A DNA stretch of 64,000 nucleotides from Hymenobacter fodinae (GCF_004745825.1 NZ_SRLA01000008.1:1-64000); one strand, 5' to 3'; positions 34,489 through 43,942 are shown, counted from the first letter of the stretch. Made by a program: numbers and translations. The notes: generated from the letters alone by a model not told the origin.

Positions 34489-35111
34489 TGCTGTCCACCC
34501 CTTGCCTGCGTTCAGGGGGCAAGGGGAGCCAGCACCGTTTTTTCCTTACTCGACAGACTGCCGTGCGGCCCCGGCCGGTCCACGTAGTGTTGAGTTACCT
34601 GCTCACCACTCCGAGCAGATAGTTGCAGTGCATCGAGGCGGGGTGCCAACTGCTGCCAACCATTGGTTATCTCTGCCCTTGATACGTTGGCCCCCCTGGC
34701 AGCCAGTCTACACACTACATTTTCAAGCTGGTTGATCTTCATATAGGGAAGGGTCAATAGTAAAAACAATACGCGAAAAAAGAAGCTTGCTATAGAGCTA
34801 CTCGCGTTACGCTCCCTTCCCGGTTGCCTAAGGATAAACTATGCAACAAATTCCGGGGATGGTGTATCCGATATCAGGCCTACCTGCCTGCCTGCTCTAG
34901 TTGCCACCGCAGGTAGACCGGCTTACAAGCCCTGGCCGCAACAGCCTACGCACCCGAAGCCGGACCGGTGAACCGGTTTGACTTGGCAAGCTTCCCTCGG
35001 TTGTCAATCTTCTAACTTTAAACACCTTTTAGCAGGTGGAGTAGCTACAGTCCGTAGGGATATGGGCCTTACTGTCAGGCGCAAGGAGAAAGCAGGGTGT
35101 AGTACGGGCGG
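34489..35111. other. Mostly non-coding stretch
   Basis: About 620 bases between the MORN-like gene and bestrophin copy 2. Apart from one possible small minus-strand gene (34512-34742) I see nothing supported. Base composition is visibly less GC-rich at 34760-35050. Confidence 0.45.
34512..34742 (-). CDS. Possible 76-residue hypothetical protein
   Basis: ATG 34742 to stop at 34512. It begins MKINQLENVVCRLAARGANV and has a soluble, helix-forming composition with balanced charges, unlike the Arg/Pro-rich shadows elsewhere. No family is recognised and no neighbour supports it. Confidence 0.35.
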   Translation of the reverse strand: MKINQLENVVCRLAARGANVSRAEITNGWQQLAPRLDALQLSARSGEQVTQHYVDRPGPHGSLSSKEKTVLAPLAP

Positions 35112-36050
35112 CTAGTAAAGTATGCCGTGTTCAGCTTGCACGGGCGCGGGCACCTGCTGTTCGCCCAGCATCTGGCGCAAATCAATCTCGATGCTGCGGC
35201 AGAGCGCCGTCATGGGCACGTCGTTCATGCGGTTCTCAAACGGGTCCTCGCTGATGTGGCCCACCAGCTCAATGGTGATGAATACCCAGGATACCAGCAC
35301 GGAGAACGGCACGGTCAGCCAGTAGTGGCCATGACCCAGCTTCTCGAATTCGGCCAGCAAGCCCAGGGGCAGTAGGGCAATAAAGAGCCACACGAACACC
35401 AGACTGGAAAAAGCATACTGCCGGGGAAACGGCGTATTCTTGATGCGCTCACAGCCGCCCTGCAGGTTGGTCATCTCGCGTAGCTCTTCACACAGAGTAC
35501 GCAGCTGCAACTCACTGAACAGCCCTTCGGCCTCGCGCAGGGCCTGCGTTTGCCGCAGCAGCAGCTGAGCGGGTGGATTGGCCAGCTGTTGCAGCTGCGT
35601 GGCCTCGGCCGGGTCGAGCAGGGGTGCCACCTCCGCCTGCCAGCGCTCAGGCTGACGACGCAGGTGCAGGCGTAGCGCATTGACCCAGGCCAGCTGCCGG
35701 TACACCAGCTGCCGCTGAAACGCCAGCTGCGCCAGCGTGGTGCTCACCAGGTTGGCCGGCCGGGTGTGGCCCAGCACCAGCATCGTCCAGCTGCGACTGC
35801 GGTTGACGATGCCGCCCCACAGCTGGCGGGCTTCGGAAAAGCGACTATATGAGCTGCTGTTCTTGAAGCCCACGTAGAACGACACGGCCACGCCCACGAT
35901 GCTGACCAGCTGCCAGGGCACGTCCAGCCAATGCCAGTGCAGCGGTCCGTAGAGTACGGCCAAGAGCAGATCGTAAGTCAGGAAAAGGAGCACGTCCTTC
36001 CAGGAATGGCGCCAGATAACGCGCCAATGAATGTGCTTGCGAATATACAT
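35112..36050 (-). CDS. Bestrophin-like (UPF0187) channel protein, copy 2
   Basis: 312 residues from ATG 36050, chosen because MYIRKHIHWRVIW is the conserved opening also seen in copy 1. An upstream ATG at 36119 adds 23 residues absent from copy 1. FYVGFKNSSSYSRFSEARQL and LTNLQGGCERIKNTPFPRQY are the same as in copy 1 or nearly so, and whole-length similarity is high. Copies differ mostly in the middle helical region. It follows the multicopper oxidase on the same strand with an 89-base gap and may be read through from the copper promoter. Confidence 0.88.
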   Translation of the reverse strand: MYIRKHIHWRVIWRHSWKDVLLFLTYDLLLAVLYGPLHWHWLDVPWQLVSIVGVAVSFYVGFKNSSSYSRFSEARQLWGGIVNRSRSWTMLVLGHTRPANLVSTTLAQLAFQRQLVYRQLAWVNALRLHLRRQPERWQAEVAPLLDPAEATQLQQLANPPAQLLLRQTQALREAEGLFSELQLRTLCEELREMTNLQGGCERIKNTPFPRQYAFSSLVFVWLFIALLPLGLLAEFEKLGHGHYWLTVPFSVLVSWVFITIELVGHISEDPFENRMNDVPMTALCRSIEIDLRQMLGEQQVPAPVQAEHGILY

Positions 36051-36139
36051 AATGGGGTAAATCAGCCGCGCCAGGATAGACCACTCAAGTAGCGGCTCAG
36101 GAGGCAGCGGGCAAAGCAACGCTCTTGAGGGGCGCTTTG

Positions 36140-38599
36140 CTAGTAATGAAAGGTCAGACCGGCGCCCCAGCCATACTGGTTATCGTAGTTGGTGCTCAGC
36201 GAGGCGTACTTGCTGACCATGTAGCGGAAGCCGAGCGTAAACTCCCGGTCCGTGTTGCCCCGGATGTCCATGAACACATTATTACTCAGGGGCAAATCCC
36301 GGCGCTCGAGTTGCAGACGCACCTGACCAGTCAGATCAGAGCGTAACTCTGCGCGCACAAGTAGGGGGAGCAGATAGTACACGCCGAGTTCGGTTTGCCG
36401 GCGGAAATTGATGTTGTTGTCTCGAGGACGGCCTTTTTCCAGGGGCGACCCACGTAACGTCTTGTTGTCCCGAAAATCATAGCCCACGAAGGCCGCCCAG
36501 AATTGCCGCTTATCGAGGTAGCGCAGCAAGTGGGTTTCGGTTTCGTAGTTCCCCAGGTAGTTGACCCGGCCCTCGAATTCCAGCGCGTTGCGGTTATTGG
36601 AAAGATTGCCTTCCAGGAAGGCCCCCTGAGAGTGGACCGATAAATCGAGCCAGGGGTAGACCGCATTGTCCTCGCGCTTAAGCATCTTGTAATTCCCCTT
36701 CGCGTACTCGTTCTGGGGGCTGGCGTCGTAGCTGATGATGCGGGCCATGCCGGCCATCATGTGGTAGAGGATGTGGCAGTGGAAAAACCAGTCCTGGTAC
36801 TCGTTGGCCTCAAATTCGATGGTCACCGTGCCCATGGCCGGGATGTCGAAGGTGTGCTTCATGGGCGAGTAAGCGCCCTGGGCGTTGACCAGGCGGAAGA
36901 AGTGCCCGTGCAGGTGCAGCGGGTGGCGCATCATGGTCAGGTTGGTGAAGGTCATGCGCACGTTCTCACCCCGGCGGATGGGAATTTTGTCGGCTTCCGA
37001 CAAGGTTTTGTTGTCAAACGACCAGATGTAGCGCAGCATGTTGCCGGTGAGCGTAAGCTTGATGTCGCGCCACTGCCGGGTAGAATCCAGGGTGGTCGGA
37101 TTCAGGGCCCGCAACTGGTTGTAGTTAAAGTCGCCGCCCGCGCCCCCCATGCTCATGCCGGCCATTCCACCGCCCATGTCCATGCCGGCCATACTACCCA
37201 TGTCCTGCGTATTGCCCATGCTCTTACCGCTCTTTTCCTGCATGTTCATGGGCCGGTTTTGGGGAGAGGGGGCCGTGCTGGCGGGCATGGTTCCGTTTTT
37301 CATATCCATCCCTTTCATAGAGGGGTCCGCGGGCTGCGTAGACTGCCGGCCGGCCGGCATGTTCATGCCTTTCATCTCCCCACTGCCCCCTTTCATATCC
37401 ATGCCCTTCATGCCGCCGTTAGGGTCCATCTGGCCGTTGCCGCCCATGTCCATACCGGTCATATTACCCATGCTGCCCATTTCCCGCATCATCTGGAAGT
37501 AGTTAATGCGCGGCAAATCGGGCGCTTTCATCGGCTCGCCGGCTCCAAAGAAGCTGGACGAGTAGCCCGTGATGTCGTTGGCGGTGGCCCGCAGTTCGGC
37601 CGCGCCCGCGGGTGGAATGGTCACCAGTAGGTCGTAGGTTTCGGCCGTGGCAATTTCAAGCTTGCTGACGGGGAAAGGCTCCACGTTGATGCCATCGGCG
37701 GCGATGACCTGCATGGGGCCGCCGGCATACTGCAGGTAGAAGTAGGAGGAGGCGCTGCCGTTAATGACGCGCAGGCGCACCACTTCCCCGGGCTTGGCGT
37801 CAGGGTAGTAGCTCTGCTCGCGGCCATTGGTGAGGAACTTGTTATAGTAGATGTCGGTGAGGTCCATGGCCGGCATGCGGCCCCACTCCTGCCGGACTTT
37901 GTCCTTGAAATAGCCGGCCGCAACAGCCTCGCCGTAGCTTTGCGTGGCGCCTTTCTGCACGGCAAACCACTCGCCGGCCCGCTTGAGGTAGCGCAGCACT
38001 TCCTTGGGTGGGTGGTCGGTCCAGTCGGAGAGCAGGAGCACGTACTCCTTGAGCTCGTACTTCACCTGCTTGGGCTGAATGACGATGGAGCCGTACAGCC
38101 CGTTCTGCTCCTGCAGCATGGTATGGGAGTGGTACCAATAGGTGCCGCTCTGGATCAGCGGAAACGTGAAGGTGTGCATGCCGCCCGGCTCAATGGGGGC
38201 CGTGTTAAGGTAGGGCACCCCGTCCTGGTCGTTAGGCAGCAGCAGCCCATGCCAGTGAATGCTGGTTTCCACGCTCATCTGGTTGTGTACCCGGATGATA
38301 GCCGTGTCGCCCTCAGTGAAGCGCAGCGTGGGGGCCGGAATCTGCCCGTTGATGGCAATAGCCAGGCGGGTTTTGCCGGTGTAGCTTACCTCCCGCTCAT
38401 CCACGTACAGGTCATATTCGACCCGGTGGCCGGCGTGGCCCGTGCGGGGCGCCACCACGTGGCCCCGCAGGTCCTGATCCGGGGGCGGGGTGGCCGGGCC
38501 ATTGGCGGCCTTGCTTTTGGGCATGGCCTGGTGCTGGGGCGTTTGGGCGGCCAGGGAAAGCGAACCAAGCAGAAAGAGTAGAAGGGCAAATAATCTCAT
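36140..38599 (-). CDS. Multicopper oxidase fused to a C-terminal outer-membrane beta-barrel
   Basis: 819 residues from ATG 38599 (an ATG at 38620 is a poorer start because the signal MRLFALLLFLLGSLSLAAQ begins here). Copper motifs: HWHG near 114, HSHTM, HPLHLHGHFF and HCHILYHMMAGM near 606. Residues about 380-486 are Met-rich with MGxMD/KGMDM repeats, as in CopA-type oxidases that bind Cu+. After about residue 630 the sequence turns into alternating beta strands ending FHY, with segments like LRSDLTGQVRLQLERRDL and FTLGFRYMVSKYASLSTNYD, which resembles CopB. The gene thus looks like a CopA-CopB fusion. It follows the DUF2231 gene by seven bases. Confidence 0.9.
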   Translation of the reverse strand: MRLFALLLFLLGSLSLAAQTPQHQAMPKSKAANGPATPPPDQDLRGHVVAPRTGHAGHRVEYDLYVDEREVSYTGKTRLAIAINGQIPAPTLRFTEGDTAIIRVHNQMSVETSIHWHGLLLPNDQDGVPYLNTAPIEPGGMHTFTFPLIQSGTYWYHSHTMLQEQNGLYGSIVIQPKQVKYELKEYVLLLSDWTDHPPKEVLRYLKRAGEWFAVQKGATQSYGEAVAAGYFKDKVRQEWGRMPAMDLTDIYYNKFLTNGREQSYYPDAKPGEVVRLRVINGSASSYFYLQYAGGPMQVIAADGINVEPFPVSKLEIATAETYDLLVTIPPAGAAELRATANDITGYSSSFFGAGEPMKAPDLPRINYFQMMREMGSMGNMTGMDMGGNGQMDPNGGMKGMDMKGGSGEMKGMNMPAGRQSTQPADPSMKGMDMKNGTMPASTAPSPQNRPMNMQEKSGKSMGNTQDMGSMAGMDMGGGMAGMSMGGAGGDFNYNQLRALNPTTLDSTRQWRDIKLTLTGNMLRYIWSFDNKTLSEADKIPIRRGENVRMTFTNLTMMRHPLHLHGHFFRLVNAQGAYSPMKHTFDIPAMGTVTIEFEANEYQDWFFHCHILYHMMAGMARIISYDASPQNEYAKGNYKMLKREDNAVYPWLDLSVHSQGAFLEGNLSNNRNALEFEGRVNYLGNYETETHLLRYLDKRQFWAAFVGYDFRDNKTLRGSPLEKGRPRDNNINFRRQTELGVYYLLPLLVRAELRSDLTGQVRLQLERRDLPLSNNVFMDIRGNTDREFTLGFRYMVSKYASLSTNYDNQYGWGAGLTFHY

Positions 38600-38606
38600 C
38601 GGGTCG

Positions 38607-39749
38607 CTACTGGTTAGCATGCTTGGGTTTGTTACGGGCGGGGTTGTTGTCCTCGAAGCGGAACTTGTCCAGGGGGTTGGTGGGCATGCGCATGCCCGGC
38701 ATCGGGCCCATGGCGGGCATGGGCTGGCCTTTTTCCATACCGGGCATATCGCTCATGTTGTCCATTGGCGGCGTGGCTTGCTTGGGCTGCTTTGAACCCG
38801 GCGCCTTCATGCCCGGCATATCGGCCATAGTGCCCATGCCCGCCATGCCGGATGGGGCTTTGGCTGGCTTTATGGCGCCTGGTTTCGGCGGGCTCATGCC
38901 GGGCATATTCTCCATCCCGGGCATATCGTTCATGGGTTTCTGCCGGGCCGGGCGGCTCCTATCCATGCCCGCGGGCATGGGCTGACTCCTCTTTTCAGCG
39001 GGCATGCGCATGCCCGGCATGTCCGGCATGGTGCTGTTAGCGGGGGCTGGCGGACCAGCCGGCTGGCGGCCGGGCATAGCCCTGTTGTCCATCGCGCCCG
39101 GGGCCGTGCGGCTGTCCTTGCTGGTGGAGGCGGGCCCGTTCATATCCATGCCGGGCATATCAGCAGAACCCGGGGCCGCGAGTGGGTTGGGTGAAGCGGG
39201 AGCCTGGTTCGCGTTGTGGTCGTTGCCCCCTGCCGCCTCGTTGTGCGTATCGGCCTCCATCTCCATAGCGGGCATGGCTTCCCCGCCCCCATGGCCGTGG
39301 CTTTTATCGAGCAGGCGGCCCTGCGGCCCCACGCCCTCGACGTACACCAGCTGCGCCCCACGGTGCCCAGCCACCGACAATACCCCGGCCGTGGCTATGG
39401 CCAACACCAGCACCAGGATTTCGTAGGCCCGCCGCTGAATCTTGAAAAACGTGCCGACACCGGTCAGCAGCAAGGTAATGCCGGAAAGCCACAGGGTGTA
39501 GCCCGCGAACTTTTCGTGGGCTTCAAAAACGGCGGCGGCCCGGGGTGCCAGACCCATGGGCATGGCATGAAACACGGTGCTGGCGGCCAGAGCTCCCAGA
39601 AAGCCGCCGGCCATCACGGCCATGGTAATCCACTTCACCGGTGGCCAGTCCTTGTACACGTTCAGCGCCTGCAGGCCCGCGCTGAGCAGCAGCAGGACAA
39701 TAGGTAGATGCACCACCAGGGGGTGCAGGTTGGGAAAATCTGAGAACAT
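38607..39749 (-). CDS. DUF2231 membrane protein with long Met-rich MPGM tail
   Basis: 380 residues from ATG 39749. The first 140 residues hold four TM helices (FPNLHPLVVHLPIVLLLL; MAVMAGGFLGALAASTVFHA; and two more), matching the DUF2231 domain with its conserved HPxxVHxP. From about residue 165 to 365 the protein is low-complexity, with over a dozen copies of MPGM, MAGM, MPxM or DMPGM in a Pro/Ala/Ser background, plus His near 155-160. Met-rich repeats of this kind bind Cu+. It is encoded just upstream of the multicopper oxidase and probably delivers or buffers periplasmic copper. The tail's exact boundaries are by eye. Confidence 0.82.
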   Translation of the reverse strand: MFSDFPNLHPLVVHLPIVLLLLSAGLQALNVYKDWPPVKWITMAVMAGGFLGALAASTVFHAMPMGLAPRAAAVFEAHEKFAGYTLWLSGITLLLTGVGTFFKIQRRAYEILVLVLAIATAGVLSVAGHRGAQLVYVEGVGPQGRLLDKSHGHGGGEAMPAMEMEADTHNEAAGGNDHNANQAPASPNPLAAPGSADMPGMDMNGPASTSKDSRTAPGAMDNRAMPGRQPAGPPAPANSTMPDMPGMRMPAEKRSQPMPAGMDRSRPARQKPMNDMPGMENMPGMSPPKPGAIKPAKAPSGMAGMGTMADMPGMKAPGSKQPKQATPPMDNMSDMPGMEKGQPMPAMGPMPGMRMPTNPLDKFRFEDNNPARNKPKHANQ

Positions 39750-39975
39750 AGAGGCAGGCAAAGAATTGAACAGCAGAAAACCGCCGAAAGAGCGGAGCCC
39801 TTTCCGGATTCCCGGCGCCGCAACATTTTCCGGTAGTGCAGCGCCGCTTTTTCCCGGCCACGACGAAGCAAATCAGAGAAGTCGTGTTGCTGTGCCAGCA
39901 GGCTAGCAGGACGTGACCGGCGGTTCGCTTTACGCAGAGTGGGTGGGGGCGTGTTTGCTGCTATTGCGCGCGCAG

Positions 39976-39991
39976 CCTACATAATTTCCAT
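39976..39991 (-). promoter_or_regulatory. Copper-box site 3
   Basis: Minus-strand ATGGAAATTATGTAGG, matching the core GGAAATTATG of sites 1 and 2. It lies 226 bases upstream of the DUF2231 start, the first gene of the oxidase operon. Confidence 0.5.
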
Positions 39992-40021
39992 GCTTTCCAG
40001 TGCTAGGCACCCTGAAAACCA

Positions 40022-40048
40022 AAAACGCCCGGCAGAACCGGGCGTTTT
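40022..40048 (-). terminator. Intrinsic terminator after the HMA gene
   Basis: Perfect 11-base stem AAAACGCCCGG with its complement around a 5-base loop, followed on the minus strand by further T residues. It lies 21 bases past the HMA stop. Confidence 0.85.
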
Positions 40049-40069
40049 ACGTGCAGACAACGAAGGCGC

Positions 40070-40279
40070 TTAAGCAGCCGCAATGTTAAAGCCGGCTTTC
40101 TCGACGGCCTGAACCACTTGCTCCGCCGTGAGTTGGTCGGAGGTGACTGTGAGAATCTTGTCGGGGCTAGTCGTGTCTACTTGCCAGTTACCCGCGCCAG
40201 CTTCTTGGTTCAGGGTCGGCGTAACGGCTTTAATGCAGCCGCCACAGTTGATATTGGTCTTGAATTGCAGCGTTTTCAT
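40070..40279 (-). CDS. HMA-domain copper chaperone-like protein
   Basis: 69 residues from ATG 40279. The open frame continues upstream to 40405 but only this start gives a CopZ-sized protein. NCGGCIKAVTP carries the CxxC metal site near residue 12. The rest fits the ferredoxin-like HMA fold (LTVTSDQLTAEQVVQAVEKA). It would carry Cu+ in the cytosol, for example to CopA at 55.7 kb. It is a single-gene unit with its own terminator. Confidence 0.88.
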   Translation of the reverse strand: MKTLQFKTNINCGGCIKAVTPTLNQEAGAGNWQVDTTSPDKILTVTSDQLTAEQVVQAVEKAGFNIAAA

Positions 40280-40534
40280 GGAAGAAGAAGTAAGGTCCGC
40301 CGAGCTAGTCGGTACTGGGTGTATAACGCACAAAAATAGGCTCCAGTGCGGCGCCAGGGGTATAGAATTGCGCTCCGGGCTTATATGATTTGCAGGAGAG
40401 TTCATACCATGAACTATTTCGTTAGGATCAAGTAGTTGGAGTCTTTTCAGCCCCGTGAGTCTAGTTTAATCCCCTACGAACAGTGCCACCAAATTGTGAT
40501 GGTCATTCCATAAGGTAGTAGAAAAGCCTGTTTG

Positions 40535-43372
40535 TTAGGGTTGGATCAAAAGTCGCGTAGTGGCCGTAAGGTTACCGCTTACCACGTTAACTAAGTATAC
40601 TCCAGCCGACAAACTATCGAGTTTCAGCGGTATTTCCACGACCGTGCCGGCAGGACGCGGGGACAACTGTACCCGGTGTACTTCACCGCCGAGCAGGTTA
40701 CGTACGCTCACCGTCACCGGGGCCGTAACAGGCGTAGTCAGTCGCACGGTGGCCCGAGTACCGGCCGGGTTCGGGGCGACGCTCAAGTTCAGCGCGGTGC
40801 CTTGTTGCGCCCCCCTGGTGCTGAGCACTATACCGGCACGCCGCACCCGCTGCGTGGTGTACACGCGGTACTCCCCGGGCTGCAGGTTTAGTTGGGCATT
40901 CACGTTGGTCACGGTAATACTGTCGCCGCTGAGGTAGTTGTACCACTTGCCGGGCCGTTGAAAGGCTGGGTCAATGGTGATACTGGTCACGTCGAAGTTG
41001 CCCAGAACGGTCACTTGCTGCGTGGCATCGCCCAGGTGGATGGATTTGCCCGCGCCGGCCAGCTGTTGGGTATAGCTGGTGGGGTTGTCGAACACGGCCT
41101 GACTCTTCTTCAGGGCTATCAGCGCCCGGTAGGTGTCGTAGAGCTTACGGCGGGCGGGTTCCTGGTAGTAGTTCCAGCGGATAGGCTTATTGCCGGTGCG
41201 CCCGTTGAAGTCGATGCTCACCTCGTAGCCCAGCTCGCCAAACTGCCACAGCATCTTGGGGCCTGGTACGGTGAAGAAAAACGCGGCCGCGGCCTCGTTG
41301 CGGGCCAGAGCAGTGGTGAGGTCGCGCACGTTGTGGGCGGGGTTGGATTGGTTGCCAAAGGTGAGGTTGCGGTACATCAGCCGCTCCTCGTCGTGGCTTT
41401 CCATGTAGGTCACCAGGCCCGGCTGCGCCCAGCCGCGGCCACCCTGGGCGGTGCTGCCGTAGTAGCCCCCGCTGAAGTTGGAGTTGGGCAGAAAGCCCAT
41501 GGTAGCCTCGTTGTAGTTGTAGTTAAGGTTGCCCCACAGCAGCATGCCCGCGTTGGCCAGCACCCGTTCTTCGGTATTATCGGCAAAGTGCTCCAGAATA
41601 ACGAACGCATTCGGGTCCACTGTTTTAATGAAATTGTTGTACTCCATCCAGATGTTCACCCGGGACTGGTCGTACTGGCTCCACTGACCCACGTTGGTGC
41701 CGGAAACGGTCTGGGTGAAGCCTTTGGACAGATCGAAGCGGTATCCATCCAGGTGATATTCCTGCAGCCAGAATTCCATCACCCGTTTGGCGTACGTTTT
41801 GGTGAAAGCGCTTTCATGGTTGAAGTCGTACCCCACGTTGAAGGGGTGCGTGGCGTCAGCATTAAACCAGGGTGAGTTCGCGGCCGGCTTGCCGGCTGCC
41901 CCGTCGAAGTACAGTTGCACCATCGGGTTCTGGCCAAAGGCGTGGTTGAGCACCATATCCAGCGTCACGGCGATGCCGCGGGCGTGGGCGGAATCGATGA
42001 AGCGCTTGAGTTCGTTCTTGGGGCCGTAGTACTTGTCGGGGGCCAGGTGAAAGGAGGGGTTGTAGCCCCACGACTCGTTGCCCTCGAACTCGCCCACCGG
42101 CAACAACTCGATGACGTTGACCCCGAGGCGCTGCAGGTAGCCTAACGTGTCCACCAGGGTCTGGTAGTCGTGGCGGGCCATGAAGTCGCGTACCAGCAGC
42201 TTATAGATGACCAGCTTGCTTTTTGCCGGCTTCTGAAAGGTAGGCACCTGCCAGGTGTACGCCGGCTGATTGGTTTGCAGCACCGACACGATGCCCGAGG
42301 TCTGGCCCGTGGGGTAAGCCTTTAGGTTGGGGAAGGTTACGGCCGGAATGAAGCGGTCGTTATTGGGGTCGAGCACTTTCTCAGCGTACGGGTCGGCCAC
42401 GCGCAGGCTGCCATCCACCAGGTACTGGTAGGCGTATTCGCGCCCCGGCGTCAGGCCGTTGAGCTGCACCCACCACTGGTTGCCGTCGGGCGTCTGGTTC
42501 ATGTAGGCCGGCTGGTCGGGCTGCCAGTTGTTGAACTCGCCGAGGGCGTACACGAACTGTTTGCCCGGGGCCGTGAGCACCAGCACGGCGGAAGCTCCCC
42601 CAGCCAAGTAGTTGATGCCGTCGCGTACGCCGGCGGGCAGGGCGGCCGTGGTTACAACCGGGCGCACGTACACAATGGCCGAGTCCGACACGGACGTGGT
42701 GCCCAGGGTAGCTGTGAGGCGGATGACGTTGCGGCCCGCCCGGGTGGGCGTCACGCTGCCGGTAAAGCTCGTGGCATTGGATTGCTGGCCGACCTGGGTG
42801 CCATTAAGACGCAGCGTTAGAGTCGCGGCCTGAGAGGCGACACCCGCCACGTTCACCGGTGCCCCCGAGCTGATAAAGATGGGGTTCTGACCCGTTGCTG
42901 GGGCAGTAAGGCGCACGGCCAGGGCGCTGCTCTGGCTTACGTCCACGAAGATATCAGCCCCACCGGTGGCCCGGCCGACCTGGGTGCCGGCGGCGTTGCG
43001 AAACACCATGGCCAACTTCAGAACCTGCTCGGCGGCCGGCACGTTGAACCAGGCCCGCACGCTGGGCGTGATGCTTAACGCGTAGGTATTAGGGCCGGTG
43101 CGGGTAAGCAGCACCGAGGGGTCAGGAGCGGTAAAATTGGTAAATTTCACATACCTCCAATCCGAAGGTGAAGCGCTAAGGTTAGTGATAACCCCGATGT
43201 GAGCGTACACGTCACCGGTAAAGTTGTTCAGGCCCTGGTTGCCTTGCGTGGCATCAAAGGACAGAGTAACTGGGTCAGTCGCCGCAAAGAAAGCCGGAGC
43301 GGTTGAGACCACCTGGGCCCGCACAACACCAGTCAGCACCAACAGCCAAGCTAAGAGCAGGAAATTTTTCAT
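40535..43372 (-). CDS. Secreted alpha-amylase family (GH13) enzyme with T9SS sorting domain
   Basis: 945 residues from ATG 43372, where the signal peptide begins (MKNFLLLAWLLVLTG). An N-terminal region with two or three beta domains, including an early-set/CBM48-like fold (VYALGEFNNWQPDQPAYMNQ), precedes the catalytic barrel. GH13 motifs: DMVLNHAFG (region I), GYRFDLSKG (nucleophile Asp), ILEHF (acid/base Glu) and ESHDEER (region IV). The C-terminus, VAPNPAGTRATVRLTTP ending in LSAGVYLVNV, is a type A T9SS sorting domain, so the protein goes to the cell surface or outside. It has no obvious link to the metal genes around it. Confidence 0.93.
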   Translation of the reverse strand: MKNFLLLAWLLVLTGVVRAQVVSTAPAFFAATDPVTLSFDATQGNQGLNNFTGDVYAHIGVITNLSASPSDWRYVKFTNFTAPDPSVLLTRTGPNTYALSITPSVRAWFNVPAAEQVLKLAMVFRNAAGTQVGRATGGADIFVDVSQSSALAVRLTAPATGQNPIFISSGAPVNVAGVASQAATLTLRLNGTQVGQQSNATSFTGSVTPTRAGRNVIRLTATLGTTSVSDSAIVYVRPVVTTAALPAGVRDGINYLAGGASAVLVLTAPGKQFVYALGEFNNWQPDQPAYMNQTPDGNQWWVQLNGLTPGREYAYQYLVDGSLRVADPYAEKVLDPNNDRFIPAVTFPNLKAYPTGQTSGIVSVLQTNQPAYTWQVPTFQKPAKSKLVIYKLLVRDFMARHDYQTLVDTLGYLQRLGVNVIELLPVGEFEGNESWGYNPSFHLAPDKYYGPKNELKRFIDSAHARGIAVTLDMVLNHAFGQNPMVQLYFDGAAGKPAANSPWFNADATHPFNVGYDFNHESAFTKTYAKRVMEFWLQEYHLDGYRFDLSKGFTQTVSGTNVGQWSQYDQSRVNIWMEYNNFIKTVDPNAFVILEHFADNTEERVLANAGMLLWGNLNYNYNEATMGFLPNSNFSGGYYGSTAQGGRGWAQPGLVTYMESHDEERLMYRNLTFGNQSNPAHNVRDLTTALARNEAAAAFFFTVPGPKMLWQFGELGYEVSIDFNGRTGNKPIRWNYYQEPARRKLYDTYRALIALKKSQAVFDNPTSYTQQLAGAGKSIHLGDATQQVTVLGNFDVTSITIDPAFQRPGKWYNYLSGDSITVTNVNAQLNLQPGEYRVYTTQRVRRAGIVLSTRGAQQGTALNLSVAPNPAGTRATVRLTTPVTAPVTVSVRNLLGGEVHRVQLSPRPAGTVVEIPLKLDSLSAGVYLVNVVSGNLTATTRLLIQP

Positions 43373-43655
43373 GTATCGTGGAGAAAGAGTCGGGGAAACC
43401 GCTACACTACTTTTTGTAGAATACCCACACGATTGTCGTGATAAGGGTAAGAGGTAAAAGGCAGTCATCGAAAATCAGTAAGCTTTCAGCCAAGCGTGCG
43501 CGCCCCGACATTACCACCTATCGGGCAGTGGCAGGTAAGAGAAGGATAATGCACGGGTCACTACTGCCAGGCATGCCACACCCAAACTCCGAATTATGAG
43601 CACAAACCATGGGAGAAGTGGCGTTTACATCTGTAGACCATGCTCTAAGTGGCAA

Positions 43656-43715
43656 AGCGAGCAGATGAAAAGCGAGCAGATGAAAAGCGAGCAGATGAAA
43701 AGCGAGCAGATAAGA
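43656..43715. repeat. Four-copy 15-bp tandem repeat
   Basis: AGCGAGCAGATGAAA repeats at 43656, 43671 and 43686, with a fourth partial, diverging copy at 43701. In one plus-strand frame it would read MKSEQ repeated from ATG 43665 to a nearby stop; on the other strand it reads as an LLAFH repeat. It resembles the short repeated tracts between genes in many Bacteroidota and is not a real gene. Confidence 0.75.
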
Positions 43716-43942
43716 AGCTGAGCCAGTTGCTGATTCTTGGGAGATCGTCCCATTCAAGTCACCGCACTGGTCTCCGTAAAGAGCTAACAGCAGGGCTGCG
43801 CAGTATCGGGCAAGTCTGGGAAGGGGGTGAGCCGCTACAGGTATTAGGGCACCGCGTGATTAGTTCAAAGGTAAAATCCCGTCAAATAGTAAGAAATGTA
43901 CTATCGGGTTTATTGCTTGCAACATTACACTCATACAAATGC

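Larger units (their letters stand above)
39750..40069. other. Leader region of the DUF2231-oxidase operon
   Basis: 320 bases between two minus-strand units. It includes copper-box site 3 (39976-39991) and the terminator of the HMA gene. No gene is supported. Confidence 0.5.

Noticed and set aside
43656..43715. Possible CRISPR array
   Set aside because: Units are contiguous 15-bp repeats without spacers, and no cas genes are present.
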